From Flagellimonas marinaquae (GTDB lineage: Bacteria > Bacteroidota > Bacteroidia > Flavobacteriales > Flavobacteriaceae), in NCBI RefSeq assembly GCF_023716465.1, contig NZ_CP092415.1, forward strand, positions 1,341,501 through 1,405,500: a DNA stretch of 64,000 nt, written 5' to 3'. Of this stretch, positions 17,172 through 26,000 are shown piece after piece. A program made the translations under genes and the position numbers. Under the pieces are notes generated by a model, which was not told where the DNA came from, searched no databases, and saw only the letters and a program-made list of their open reading frames with translations. How positions within the stretch are numbered: position 1 is the stretch's first letter; each line of letters starts with the position of its first letter.

Positions 17172-18272
17172 ATGGACTTTAATTTTCCCCTAAGAAAAAT
17201 AATTCATGTGGATATGGATGCATTTTATGCTTCCGTTGAACAGCATGATAACCCTGACCTCAAGGGGAAGCCTATTGCCGTGGGCGGAGGGTCCAAACGA
17301 GGAGTAGTTTCCGCTGCAAGCTACGAAGCCCGTAAATTTGGGGTGCGTAGTGCCATGGCCGGTGCCATTGCCCGCAGAAATTGCCCCAACCTCATTTTTG
17401 TAAAGCCCCGTTTTGATCGCTACAAGGAAGTTTCCATGCAGATCCGCAGTATTTTTTTTGAATATACCGACTTAGTGGAACCCCTGTCGCTGGACGAGGC
17501 CTATCTGGACGTAACAGAGAACAAAAAGGGAAATCCCTCTGCCACTTTGATTGCCAAAGAAATACGCCAAAAAATTCTTGACAAAACTGGTTTAACAGCA
17601 TCGGCCGGAATATCCATAAACAAATTTATCGCCAAAGTGGCAAGCGATTACAACAAACCCAATGGACAAAAAACAGTGAATCCGGAGGAAGTAATCGAAT
17701 TCTTGGAAAACTTGGATATTCGTAAATTCTATGGAGTGGGCAAAGTTACCGCCGAAAAAATGTACCGCCTTGGCATTTTTACTGGATCGGACCTAAAATC
17801 AAAATCGTTGGAGTTTTTAGAGCAGCACTTCGGAAAAAGTGGCCAACATTATTTTAATGTAGTTCGCGGCATTCATTTGAGCTCGGTTAAGCCTCATCGT
17901 ATCCCTAAATCGATGGGAGCGGAACGTACTTTTTTTGAAAATTTAAGCAGTGAGATTTTTATGCTGGAAAAATTAGAGAATATTGCCGCTGAGCTGGAAA
18001 GAAGGCTACAAAAATCCAAAATAGCCGGAAAAACAGTTACTTTAAAAATCAAGTACAGCGACTTTACCCTGCAAACACGCAGCAAAACACTGCCCTACTA
18101 TATTGGCAGCAAGGATTTGATCCTAGATACCGCCAAGGAACTTTTGTACCAGTCTCCTTTGGAAAACTCCGTTCGGTTACTGGGTATTTCACTCGCCAAC
18201 CTCAACACGGAAAAAGAAAAACAAAGCACGGAAAAAGAATCCGTGCTTGTTCAACTCAAATTTGATTTTTAA
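17172..18272 (+). CDS. dinB: DNA polymerase IV (Y-family)
   Basis: Error-prone translesion polymerase. From the ATG encoding MDFNFPLRK it is 366 residues; a further upstream ATG at 17136 would overlap the divergent CYTH gene and add unconserved-looking residues. Catalytic acids are Asp14 (HVDMDAFYASVE) and Asp108-Glu109 (LSLDEAYLDV). The thumb HhH region (FYGVGKVTAEKMYRLGI) and little-finger domain follow. The C-terminus KESVLVQLKFDF resembles a beta-clamp-binding tail. A GC-rich inverted repeat (AGCACGG and CCGTGCT) lies inside the last codons, around 18223-18249. Confidence 0.95.
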   Translation: MDFNFPLRKIIHVDMDAFYASVEQHDNPDLKGKPIAVGGGSKRGVVSAASYEARKFGVRSAMAGAIARRNCPNLIFVKPRFDRYKEVSMQIRSIFFEYTDLVEPLSLDEAYLDVTENKKGNPSATLIAKEIRQKILDKTGLTASAGISINKFIAKVASDYNKPNGQKTVNPEEVIEFLENLDIRKFYGVGKVTAEKMYRLGIFTGSDLKSKSLEFLEQHFGKSGQHYFNVVRGIHLSSVKPHRIPKSMGAERTFFENLSSEIFMLEKLENIAAELERRLQKSKIAGKTVTLKIKYSDFTLQTRSKTLPYYIGSKDLILDTAKELLYQSPLENSVRLLGISLANLNTEKEKQSTEKESVLVQLKFDF

Positions 18273-18276
18273 AAAA

Positions 18277-18410
18277 AGAAGCTGTCTAAAAATACTTTTA
18301 AGTTGTCCGTCATTCCGAACTAGTTTCGGATTCTCATCATGAAATTCTAAAAGGGTTATGAGAACCTGAAACAAGTTCCGGTTGACGTAAAAAAACTTCT
18401 TGGACAGCCC
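18277..18410. repeat. Imperfect 130-bp palindromic (REP-like) intergenic element
   Basis: The ends AGAAGCTGTC and GGACAGC are inverted. Inside, CGTCATTCCGAACTAGTTTC is matched in reverse complement by CGTCAACCGGAACTTGTTTC, and TTCTCAT by ATGAGAA. The whole segment would fold into one long hairpin. It fills the space between convergent dinB and the M16 peptidase gene. It looks like a dispersed intergenic repeat of Flavobacteria and may also act as a two-way terminator. Confidence 0.7.
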
Positions 18411-18418
18411 TCTACAAT

Positions 18419-21199
18419 TTAGTTTTTTATATCGGTTTCCATTGGCTTTACCGCAGGCTTTATGGGGTTGCCATCGGCGTCTATTTCTATGATGTTATCA
18501 AAACCGAGTTCATCCAATTTTGTAATGATCTCAGCTCTATCACCAACCATGAACCAATTCACTTTTTCGGGCTGCACTACCTGGTTGCTCACCTTTCTAA
18601 CATCGTCCACGGAAAGGTTTCTCACGTTTTGATCATATTTTTGATAATAATCGTCCGGTAAATTATACCTGACCAAGTTTCTTACCGAGCTGTTCACGGA
18701 ACTATTGGTTTCCCACTGTCCAGGGAGTTTCAAAACTTGGTTGGTCTTTACTTTTTCCAGCTCTTCGCTGGTTGCCGGTCTGGTCGATGTAAACTCAGAG
18801 ATCTCTTTTCTGATTTCGGTAACGGACTCTGCCGTTTTATCGGTTTGAACCGGAGCATATACAATAAACGGCCGTGCTTCTTTGGAACCCATAACAAATC
18901 CTCCGGCGCCGTAGGACCAATGCTTGTCCTCCCTTAAATTCATATTGATCCGCGATGTAAAATCTCCTCCAAGAATACTTACCATTTGCTCCAAAGCGAT
19001 CTCGGAGACATCGCCATATTTTTCGGTAAGATGACCGGCCAAGATCACGGATTGTTGGGATTCGGGACGGTTCATTAAATACAATGTATTCTTGGAATTG
19101 GTTTTTGGCGCATTAAATGCAATTGTGGGAACAGTACCGCTCTTCCATTTGCCCAATTTCTTTTCCAACTTGGATTTGAGCTCTCCCATCTCTACATCTC
19201 CCGTAACGATCAAGGTGGCATTATTGGGCTTAAACCATGTATTGTAAAAATCGACCACGTCTTCCCGTGTCAATTTTGAAACGGTATCCTCGTATCCAGT
19301 TCCCGTATAGGGACTGCTGTATGGGTGGTCCTCTCCATAAAGGTACTTGTTCATTACACGAAGTGCCATGGTTATGGGTTGGGATTTTTCTTGTTTTATA
19401 TTGTTTATTTGTTCTTTTTGAAGTCGTTCAAATTCCTTCTCTGGAAATACAGGGTTGAGGACCACATCCAAAAACAGGTCCAAACTTGCATCCAAGCTTG
19501 GTTTAAGGGTGCTCATATAAACATTGGATTCATCCTGACTGGAAAATGTGTTCAAGGAAGCCCCCAACAACTGAAGCTGTTCGTTTATTTCCAAAGAAGT
19601 TTTGTCCTTGGTTCCTTCATCCATCAAGTTCATGGCCAACATTGCCGTTCCTGGACTGGCCAAATAATCCGTTTTGTAACCGGCATCAGCGACCAAATTG
19701 ATTACCACGGTCGGAACGCCTTTGCGCTGTGCAAGTACCACATTGAGTCCATTGGAAAGTTGCGCGCGCTGGAGATCTGGAAATTTTGAACTTTTCGGCG
19801 CACCAAGTTCCGGCAATTTACTTCTGTCCACGGACGATTGCACAATATCGTACTCTGGAAATGGGTTACAGACCAAAATATGTTTTCCTTTGGAAAGCCA
19901 TTTTTGGGCCGTTTTTCTTAAATCTTCCGCAGTGGCATTCTCAATATATTTTAAGGTCGTTTTATAATAGGATGCATCTCCATGATAGGTTTGGTTGGAA
20001 GCAAGAATATCCGATACACCCCCAAAACCTCCTATACGTTCCAATCCTTTAATAAAATTGGCAAAGTAATCGGCCTTTACCCTTTTAAGTTCTTCTGCGG
20101 TAGGGCCTTCTTCGATAAATCTCTGGATTTCCGCCTCAAGTTCCCTCTCCAATTTGGATGGGTCTTCACCCTGCTTTACGTTTAACCAAGTAATAAACTG
20201 GCTCGCAATTTCGCTGGAGGCTTGGAAAGACACTGCTGCACTTGCAGATTGGTCCTTATAGATAAACTTTTGGTACAATCGTGAATTCTTCCCATTGCTA
20301 AGAATAGCGGAAATCAAATCAAAATGGAGGTCCTCCTTAACACCAAATGGCGGTGTATTCCATGCAAAGAGCACTCTTGTTTCGGGAACACGATCCTCGT
20401 ATACCTGACGAGAATCAAAAATCTTATTGGGAATATTGATCTCTTGTCGTTCCACCGTGGGTCCTGAAGGGATATCCCCAAAATACTTGATTACCTTCTG
20501 ATGCACTTCCTCGGCATCCACATCCCCTGCCACGGCAACAACGGCATTGGCCGCGCCATAGTAAGATTTAAACCATTCCTGCACATCTTCCAAGGAAGCT
20601 GCGTTCAAATCTTCCATTTCTCCAATAACCGTCCAAGAATACGGATGACCTTTAGGGTACATGGCCTTGGTCAAATAATCCCACTGCATACCGTAAGGCT
20701 GGTTTTCACCTTGCCGCTTCTCGTTCTGTACCACTCCTCGCTGCTCGTCGAGTTTTGCTTGATCAATAGCTCCCAATAAGTGGCCCATTCTATCGGACTC
20801 CAAAAACAGTACTTGATCTAATGCGGATACAGGTACATTCTGAAAATAGTTGGTGCGATCGTTATTGGTTGTTCCGTTAAGATCGGTTCCCCCGATACTC
20901 TCCAAGGCTTGAAAATAGTCGGTATTGTAATTTTCGCTCCCGTTGAACATTAAGTGCTCGAATAAATGGGCAAAACCACTTTTTCCTGGTTTTTCATTCT
21001 TCGACCCAACATGATACCAAACGTTGACCGCCGCAATAGGTGCTTTGTGGTCCTCATAGACCAAAAGGGTAAGACCATTGCTCAATGTGTACTTTTTGTA
21101 ATCGATGTTAATGTCATCGGCTTTAAATTGAAATCCTTGGCCAAATCCAACGGCAAAGGACAAAAGCCCGATAAAACAGGCTAGAAGTAATTTTTTCAT
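18419..21199 (-). CDS. Two-domain M16 zinc peptidase (pitrilysin family), exported
   Basis: A 926-residue protein with a cleavable-looking signal peptide (MKKLLLACFIGLLSFAVGFG). The N-terminal half has the inverted zinc motif HxxEH as His78-Leu-Phe-Glu81-His82, with the third ligand region around LDEQRGVVQNE. The second half, from about residue 500 (LSNGLNVVLAQRKGVPTV), is a second M16 repeat without HxxEH, as in enzymes where an inactive half closes over the active one. Likely a periplasmic peptidase degrading short peptides. It diverges from a TetR gene across 250 bp. Confidence 0.93.
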   Translation of the reverse strand: MKKLLLACFIGLLSFAVGFGQGFQFKADDINIDYKKYTLSNGLTLLVYEDHKAPIAAVNVWYHVGSKNEKPGKSGFAHLFEHLMFNGSENYNTDYFQALESIGGTDLNGTTNNDRTNYFQNVPVSALDQVLFLESDRMGHLLGAIDQAKLDEQRGVVQNEKRQGENQPYGMQWDYLTKAMYPKGHPYSWTVIGEMEDLNAASLEDVQEWFKSYYGAANAVVAVAGDVDAEEVHQKVIKYFGDIPSGPTVERQEINIPNKIFDSRQVYEDRVPETRVLFAWNTPPFGVKEDLHFDLISAILSNGKNSRLYQKFIYKDQSASAAVSFQASSEIASQFITWLNVKQGEDPSKLERELEAEIQRFIEEGPTAEELKRVKADYFANFIKGLERIGGFGGVSDILASNQTYHGDASYYKTTLKYIENATAEDLRKTAQKWLSKGKHILVCNPFPEYDIVQSSVDRSKLPELGAPKSSKFPDLQRAQLSNGLNVVLAQRKGVPTVVINLVADAGYKTDYLASPGTAMLAMNLMDEGTKDKTSLEINEQLQLLGASLNTFSSQDESNVYMSTLKPSLDASLDLFLDVVLNPVFPEKEFERLQKEQINNIKQEKSQPITMALRVMNKYLYGEDHPYSSPYTGTGYEDTVSKLTREDVVDFYNTWFKPNNATLIVTGDVEMGELKSKLEKKLGKWKSGTVPTIAFNAPKTNSKNTLYLMNRPESQQSVILAGHLTEKYGDVSEIALEQMVSILGGDFTSRINMNLREDKHWSYGAGGFVMGSKEARPFIVYAPVQTDKTAESVTEIRKEISEFTSTRPATSEELEKVKTNQVLKLPGQWETNSSVNSSVRNLVRYNLPDDYYQKYDQNVRNLSVDDVRKVSNQVVQPEKVNWFMVGDRAEIITKLDELGFDNIIEIDADGNPIKPAVKPMETDIKN

Positions 21200-21250
21200 C
21201 TTGATAGTGTTTTAATTGTTTTGATTGATAATACTAGTTGCAACAAGATA

Positions 21251-21263
21251 GGAAATTGTTTCC
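21251..21263. promoter_or_regulatory. Small palindrome in the M16/TetR divergent region
   Basis: GGAAATTGTTTCC has perfect 5-bp arms around TTG. It lies 52 nt upstream of the M16 peptidase start, in the 250-bp gap shared with the divergent TetR gene (21450), so it could be an operator. A candidate -7 box for the TetR gene, TTACTTTG, is at 21400-21407. Confidence 0.35.
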
Positions 21264-21449
21264 AACAAACACTATTCTAGGCGATTAACCTATAGGCGAA
21301 AAATAATTTTCTTGAAGATACGTTCTTTTAACCGTTAGTGTCCATAGGTATAAAGGTGTACTTGATAGGGGTTTAATTGCCCGACCCAATATTTCTTTAT
21401 TACTTTGTACCAACAGCCCCCACTTTAAACACTATTACACCATTTTTCT

Positions 21450-22028
21450 ATGCAGCGAAGCGAATTGCACGAACATATCATAACTTCGGCGGGCAACCTT
21501 TTTTATTCGCAAGGTTACAATTCTACCGGCATCAACGAGATCATATCAAAATGTGGCATTGCAAAAGCGACGCTTTACAGTCATTTTAAATCCAAAGAGG
21601 ATATTTGCAAGGCGTATTTAAAACAACGGCACAACGCTTTTATTGCTCGGTTAAAAAACTATGTTGAGCAAAGGAATACGGGCCGACCAAAGCTGCTGGC
21701 CATTTTTGACCTGCTACGCGATATGTATCTGGATGAGGATTTTCGGGGTTGTTGGGGCATTAATACACTTGGAGAACTTTCACCGGACCAAACGGCCATA
21801 TTGGCCGTAATCCAACAACAAAAAAAAGAGCTGCTATTGTATTTGGGTGAAATTGTTGGCGACAATATCTCCAACTTGTCCAAGGCGGAAACCGAAAAAA
21901 TCTCGGGAGGCATTTATATGCTATATGAAAGTGCCGTAACGGAGAGCCACCTTTTTAAAAATGATTGGCCCATTTTTATGGCAAGGAGCATTGCCCCAGC
22001 GCTTTTTAAGGATACTGAGCTTATCTAA
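21450..22028 (+). CDS. TetR/AcrR family transcriptional regulator
   Basis: This 192-residue regulator has an N-terminal helix-turn-helix (GNLFYSQGYNSTGINEIISKC, then GIAKATLYSHFKSKEDI, about residues 10-50). The rest is a helical ligand domain of the type with FRGCWGINTLGELS in its middle, seen in TetR proteins related to those controlling nitroreductase or oxidoreductase genes. It starts inside the region shared with the M16 peptidase gene and converges on the CMD-family gene at 22157. Its target is unknown; the divergent peptidase or the CMD gene are candidates. Confidence 0.9.
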   Translation: MQRSELHEHIITSAGNLFYSQGYNSTGINEIISKCGIAKATLYSHFKSKEDICKAYLKQRHNAFIARLKNYVEQRNTGRPKLLAIFDLLRDMYLDEDFRGCWGINTLGELSPDQTAILAVIQQQKKELLLYLGEIVGDNISNLSKAETEKISGGIYMLYESAVTESHLFKNDWPIFMARSIAPALFKDTELI

Positions 22029-22036
22029 ACGCAAAA

Positions 22037-22114
22037 AATGTCAGTTCGAGCGCAGTCAAGAACACGTTATGCTGTCAATGGACAAAACATATTGGCTACG
22101 CTCGTTGTGACATT
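22037..22114. repeat. REP-like palindromic element of the TGTCAGTTCGAGCG type
   Basis: AATGTCA (22037-22043) pairs with TGACATT (22108-22114), and GAGCG pairs with CGCTC inside. The left arm TGTCAGTTCGAGCGCAGTCA resembles a short palindromic repeat I associate with intergenic regions of Flavobacteriaceae. It lies between convergent genes, with a small AT-rich inverted repeat (CCTATT and AATAGG) just beyond. Confidence 0.7.
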
Positions 22115-22156
22115 CTCCTATTAAAAATAATAGGATTTGTTAGGTTGTAATCGCTA

Positions 22157-22705
22157 TTATGCGCCTACCGTCTCCAAAGGCTGGGCCTCAGGGAAATCTA
22201 CAGGTACTTTAGTTGTACTGTGTATATAGTTGGATATGGTTTTGTCGCCTACCAACACAATAGTGTCGATCAAGTTTTCTTTGGTCCATCCGGCCGCAAA
22301 GAAATTATCCACTACTTGGGCATCTGTAGCACCTCTGTTCTCGGTAATATTTTTGGCCAAACGTGCCAAAGCGTCCAATTTTTCATCAAAAGATGCCTTA
22401 CCCGCTCTTAATTCAAGGATTTGCTCGTCGGTAAAGCCGTTCATTTTACCAATGGCAGTGTGAGCGGACAAACAGTAAATACAATTGTTTACTTGACTAA
22501 CTGCCAAATTCACCACTTCTTTCTCTTTGGCCTTCAAAGAGGTCTTCGCATTGGAAAGTGCTAAATAATTGCCCAAAGCATTTTCTGAGTGGGCATAGGT
22601 CGCGAAAAGGTTCGGAACAAAGCCTACTGCTTTCTCCAAGTTGTCAAAAATGGCCTGATTGGCCGTACTTACTTCTTCTCTTTTAGGTACATTGATTGTG
22701 CTCAT
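22157..22705 (-). CDS. Carboxymuconolactone decarboxylase/AhpD-like family protein
   Basis: The best start is the ATG at 22705 (MSTINVPKREE), giving 182 residues; an upstream ATG adds 17 residues of low-complexity sequence. The AhpD-type redox motif is present: Cys75-Ile-Tyr-Cys78 followed by His82 (CIYCLSAHT). Such proteins act as peroxidase-like or general redox enzymes with a helical CMD fold. An AraC regulator gene lies upstream on the same strand, separated by 285 bp containing a candidate -7 box CATCTTTG (complement at 22925-22932) and nothing else I recognise. Confidence 0.88.
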   Translation of the reverse strand: MSTINVPKREEVSTANQAIFDNLEKAVGFVPNLFATYAHSENALGNYLALSNAKTSLKAKEKEVVNLAVSQVNNCIYCLSAHTAIGKMNGFTDEQILELRAGKASFDEKLDALARLAKNITENRGATDAQVVDNFFAAGWTKENLIDTIVLVGDKTISNYIHSTTKVPVDFPEAQPLETVGA

Positions 22706-22990
22706 AATTGTAAATTTTAAAATGAATTTTATAAAAGGATTAATAGGTCTGTACAAAGGGTTTTTCTACATCACAGTAAAAATCGTGATGGTACTTTTGC
22801 TCACAGTGTTCTGAAGCTCTTACAGTTTGCACCGCGGTTTTTGGTGTTGTTCTAAAAATCTCGATGAGATTAAAAATTGATTTTTCCGTGATATTCATCT
22901 CTTGTCTGTTTTTTAATTACAGTGCAAAGATGCTTCGGAAAGGAGGGTGGGTGTTAGGAGCAATTTCCCGATGGCTTGACGATTTTTCCC

Positions 22991-23839
22991 TTAGGCTACC
23001 AAAAGCAGGTTTTCTCGGTATTCGGAAGGGGTCATCTGGGTCATTTTTTTAAAGAAACGACTAAAGTGGGCCGGGTCGTTAAAACCAAGTTCGTACGCTA
23101 TTTCCTGATTTTGCTTATCGGTAAAGTTGATAAGTCTTTTGGCTTCCAACGCAATTCTATCCAAAATAATCTGTTGGGGCGACTTTTGGTTGTAAATCGA
23201 GAATAGGTTGGAGAGGGTTTTGGGAGATTTGTGCAACAGTTCGGCATACTCGCTCACTTTTCGCTTTGTTTTGTAATGCATGTCCACCAAAAAATTGAAT
23301 CTTCTGATGGTATCGATTTGGTCATTCCCCAAAGTTTTTACGATCAACTGTTCCTTCGCCAATCGCGTACTCATAATTATCAACCTTTTAAGCAGCATTT
23401 GGAGCATATCTCCCTGAATATTGTCCGGAGTCGAAAATTCTTCGATGAACATATCGTGCAATAGGTTGAACTTGTTCAATTGTTCTTTGCCAATAGTTAT
23501 TACCGGTATATCCTGAGTGCCAAAAAACAAAATTCCATTACAGGAAACCTCGCTATCATGATCAGAAATACAATAAAACTCCCGGTTAAAAAGAATCCCT
23601 GTTATAGGCAATTGGGCCTTGCTATAAGAAACGTGTTGTAGATAGGTTACCGTAATAATTTGGTTTGGCAACAGTTCCAGGTCCAGTCCATCAATTTGAA
23701 TGGTCAAGGGACTGCCATTTCTGTTCCACAAAAATTTTATGGTCTTGGAAGTTTCGGAAAAATATCTTTCCTCTTTTTTAATATCATCCGTAAACCCTAA
23801 TATAGCACCTAACCTGGAATCTTTGTATTCGTGTTTCAT
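22991..23839 (-). CDS. AraC family transcriptional regulator
   Basis: This 282-residue protein has a C-terminal AraC/XylS double helix-turn-helix at about residues 180-282: VSEYAELLHKSPKTLSNLF, then the second helix signature ELGFNDPAHFSRFFKKMTQMTPSEYR. The N-terminal 170 residues look like a cupin-type sensor (ILFNREFYCISDHDSEVSCNG). It is upstream of, and in the same direction as, the CMD-family gene, which is a candidate target. A strong inverted repeat sits about 60 bp upstream of its start. Confidence 0.92.
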   Translation of the reverse strand: MKHEYKDSRLGAILGFTDDIKKEERYFSETSKTIKFLWNRNGSPLTIQIDGLDLELLPNQIITVTYLQHVSYSKAQLPITGILFNREFYCISDHDSEVSCNGILFFGTQDIPVITIGKEQLNKFNLLHDMFIEEFSTPDNIQGDMLQMLLKRLIIMSTRLAKEQLIVKTLGNDQIDTIRRFNFLVDMHYKTKRKVSEYAELLHKSPKTLSNLFSIYNQKSPQQIILDRIALEAKRLINFTDKQNQEIAYELGFNDPAHFSRFFKKMTQMTPSEYRENLLLVA

Positions 23840-23898
23840 TGATCAATTACTTCTATACCCGCTATTTAGTCCCATTTAGTGGTTCATACTTACATCAC

Positions 23899-23917
23899 AG
23901 TGGCCCCTAAGGCCACT
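23899..23917. promoter_or_regulatory. Inverted repeat AGTGGCC/GGCCACT upstream of the AraC gene
   Basis: Perfect 7-bp arms around CCTAA, unusually GC-rich for this region, just downstream of the pyk terminator and 60 bp upstream of the AraC gene. It may be an operator or belong to a 5' leader; there is no T tract next to it. Confidence 0.4.
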
Positions 23918-23922
23918 AAAAT

Positions 23923-23955
23923 AAAAAGGTGTGCTTTGCAGAGCACACCTTTTTT
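23923..23955 (-). terminator. Strong rho-independent terminator of pyk
   Basis: AAAAAGGTGTGCT and AGCACACCTTTTT form a perfect 13-bp stem around TTGCAG, with a T run on the minus-strand side. It lies 22 nt after the pyk stop. Confidence 0.85.
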
Positions 23956-23977
23956 ATTTTTGGTATATAACTTCTTT

Positions 23978-25420
23978 CTAGAAATTACATGTCTCGATTT
24001 CGGTCACCCGTAGGGTATTTACCATTCCCTTTTCCTTGATCGGCATTGCAGCCAAACTCACCAACATGTCCCCAACTTCCAAAAATCCTTTTTTACAGGC
24101 AATTTGGTTAACGTCTTCTATGGTTTGATCCGTGGAAACGAACTTATCATAATAAAAAGCTTTAACGCCCCAGAGAAGATTAAGCTGGGTCAAAATCCTT
24201 TTGTTCGATGTAAATACGAGAATATGTGCCGCTGGTCGCCATGCCGAAATCTGGAATGCGGTATATCCGCTGTTGGTCAAGGTGGATATGGCTTTTGCAG
24301 ATATCTCGTTGGCCATTAAAGCGGCGTGATAACAAACTGATTTGGTGATGTACCTTTTGGTACGGATATGTGGTGGATTTTGAGGTACCTTGATCAAATT
24401 GGACCCTTCTACGCTCGTGACAATGCTCGACATTTTCTCAATTACTTGGACAGGATAGTTGCCTACCGATGTTTCTCCAGAAAGCATTACGGCATCGGCA
24501 CCGTCCATAACGGAGTTGGCCACATCGTTTACTTCGGCGCGGGTAGGTGTTAAACTGGTGATCATGGTTTCCATCATCTGGGTGGCTATGATCACGGGGA
24601 TTCTACCCTTTTTGGCACTCAATACCAGTTGTTTCTGAATCAGTGGAACCTCTTGTGCCGGCACCTCCACACCCAAATCGCCACGGGCCACCATAAGACC
24701 GTCGGATGCTTTTACGATTTCCTCGATGTTTTCCAGTGCTTCTGGTTTTTCAATTTTTGAGATTACAGGAATTTTATGCTCGGTGTGTTCCTTGATCAAA
24801 TTATGAAGATCGTATATGTCCTGGGCATGACGAACAAATGAGAGTGCAATCCAATCTACTTCTTGACCGATAGCAAAAATGGCATCTTTGATATCTTTCT
24901 TGGTCAATGCCGGTAAAGAAATATTGGTATTGGGGAGGTTGACTCCTTTTTTGGATTTTAGCGGCCCGCCCTGTATTACTTTGGCTACCACTTCGTTTTC
25001 TCCATTGGTGGACTTTACCTCGAATATAAGTTTACCATCGTCCAGAAGAATTCGCTCACCGGCCTTTACGTCTTTTGGGAAGTTCTGGTAATTCATGTAA
25101 ACTCGTTCTGCCGTTCCCTCAAAAGGTTCTCCGGTTACAAAAGTTACTTCATCGCCCGGAGAAACTATGGCCTCTCCTCCCATTACGCCCACTCTTAGTT
25201 TGGGTCCTTGTAAGTCGGCAAGTATGGCGGTGTTAATTTCCAACTCTTCGTTAAGTTCCCTGATTATTTTGATCCTCTCTGCTACATCTTCATATGCGGC
25301 GTGGGAAAAGTTTATCCTGAAAACATCTACTCCGGCCAATATCATTTCCCTTAGGGTTTCCTTTTTACTGGTAGCTGGCCCGAGGGTTGCTACAATTTTC
25401 GTTTTCTTAGTAGTTGGCAT
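23978..25420 (-). CDS. pyk: Pyruvate kinase
   Basis: Final step of glycolysis, phosphoenolpyruvate plus ADP to pyruvate plus ATP. The protein is 480 residues, normal length. It shows TKIVATLGPATS at the N-terminus, the catalytic-lysine and metal signature ISKIEKPEALENIEEI, and the DGLMVARGDLGVEVP metal-binding stretch, then MDGADAVMLSGETSVGNYPV. It starts 2 nt after the IPExxxVDY gene, so the two form an operon, and it ends at a strong terminator. Confidence 0.98.
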   Translation of the reverse strand: MPTTKKTKIVATLGPATSKKETLREMILAGVDVFRINFSHAAYEDVAERIKIIRELNEELEINTAILADLQGPKLRVGVMGGEAIVSPGDEVTFVTGEPFEGTAERVYMNYQNFPKDVKAGERILLDDGKLIFEVKSTNGENEVVAKVIQGGPLKSKKGVNLPNTNISLPALTKKDIKDAIFAIGQEVDWIALSFVRHAQDIYDLHNLIKEHTEHKIPVISKIEKPEALENIEEIVKASDGLMVARGDLGVEVPAQEVPLIQKQLVLSAKKGRIPVIIATQMMETMITSLTPTRAEVNDVANSVMDGADAVMLSGETSVGNYPVQVIEKMSSIVTSVEGSNLIKVPQNPPHIRTKRYITKSVCYHAALMANEISAKAISTLTNSGYTAFQISAWRPAAHILVFTSNKRILTQLNLLWGVKAFYYDKFVSTDQTIEDVNQIACKKGFLEVGDMLVSLAAMPIKEKGMVNTLRVTEIETCNF

Positions 25421-25422
25421 TG

Positions 25423-25893
25423 TTAAAAGATTAAATTTCTTTTTGATTTCAAATTTTGCGTGTCCAATGGATATGCTGTGATAACCTTGGATATCTTATT
25501 TATGAACTTGATTTTTTGGGAATATAGATCTTCGTTCTCAGCATCTACCTTCAAAAAATAATCCACTTCCTTCTTTTCTTTGATCAAATGATCGGTCCGC
25601 GTGGTTACATTGTTCTCGAACAAACCTAAAGAAGGTGTTTCCTCCCTTACTTCACATTTATTGGAGATCAGGGTCCAGTATACATCGTTCAGTTCATCGT
25701 CCCAATCGAACAGCGAGAACGACATGTGACCATCGAGACATAGGTCTTTCTTCATGCGTTTTAATTTGAGTCCGCAAGCGGAATTTATTGCATATGTAAT
25801 GGCGTAGTCCTCCAAATTGCTGTGTATGGCAATAAGGGAAAAATTGTCGTCATATAAATCTGCAGATATCCTGTGCGTTGTCAAATTTCCCAT
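25423..25893 (-). CDS. IPExxxVDY family protein
   Basis: This 156-residue protein of unknown function contains IKEKKEVDYFLKV, a variant of the family-naming IPExxxVDY motif (the Pro is Lys here). It lies directly upstream of pyk and downstream of rnc, as is usual for this family in Bacteroidota. No signal peptide or membrane segment is present. Its own -7-like box is 21 nt upstream. The link to pyruvate kinase is positional only. Confidence 0.8.
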   Translation of the reverse strand: MGNLTTHRISADLYDDNFSLIAIHSNLEDYAITYAINSACGLKLKRMKKDLCLDGHMSFSLFDWDDELNDVYWTLISNKCEVREETPSLGLFENNVTTRTDHLIKEKKEVDYFLKVDAENEDLYSQKIKFINKISKVITAYPLDTQNLKSKRNLIF

Positions 25894-25914
25894 AACACGA
25901 ACCGTAAATATAAG

Positions 25915-25922
25915 GCTTAATC
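25915..25922 (-). promoter_or_regulatory. Minus-strand -7-like box TATATTTA for the IPExxxVDY-pyk operon
   Basis: It reads TATATTTA on the minus strand, 21 nt before the ATG at 25893, one base off TAnnTTTG. It would let pyk be transcribed separately from rnc. Confidence 0.45.
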
Positions 25923-26000
25923 TTAATGCATGTCCAGTTTTCTACAGGACAATACTTCTATTAAGTAAACGAAAACGTTAGAGTTAACTATTATTTAAAG

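Noticed and set aside
19325..19789. A 154-codon plus-strand ORF inside the M16 peptidase gene
   Set aside because: It is antisense to a well-supported peptidase and has a low-complexity, non-protein-like composition.
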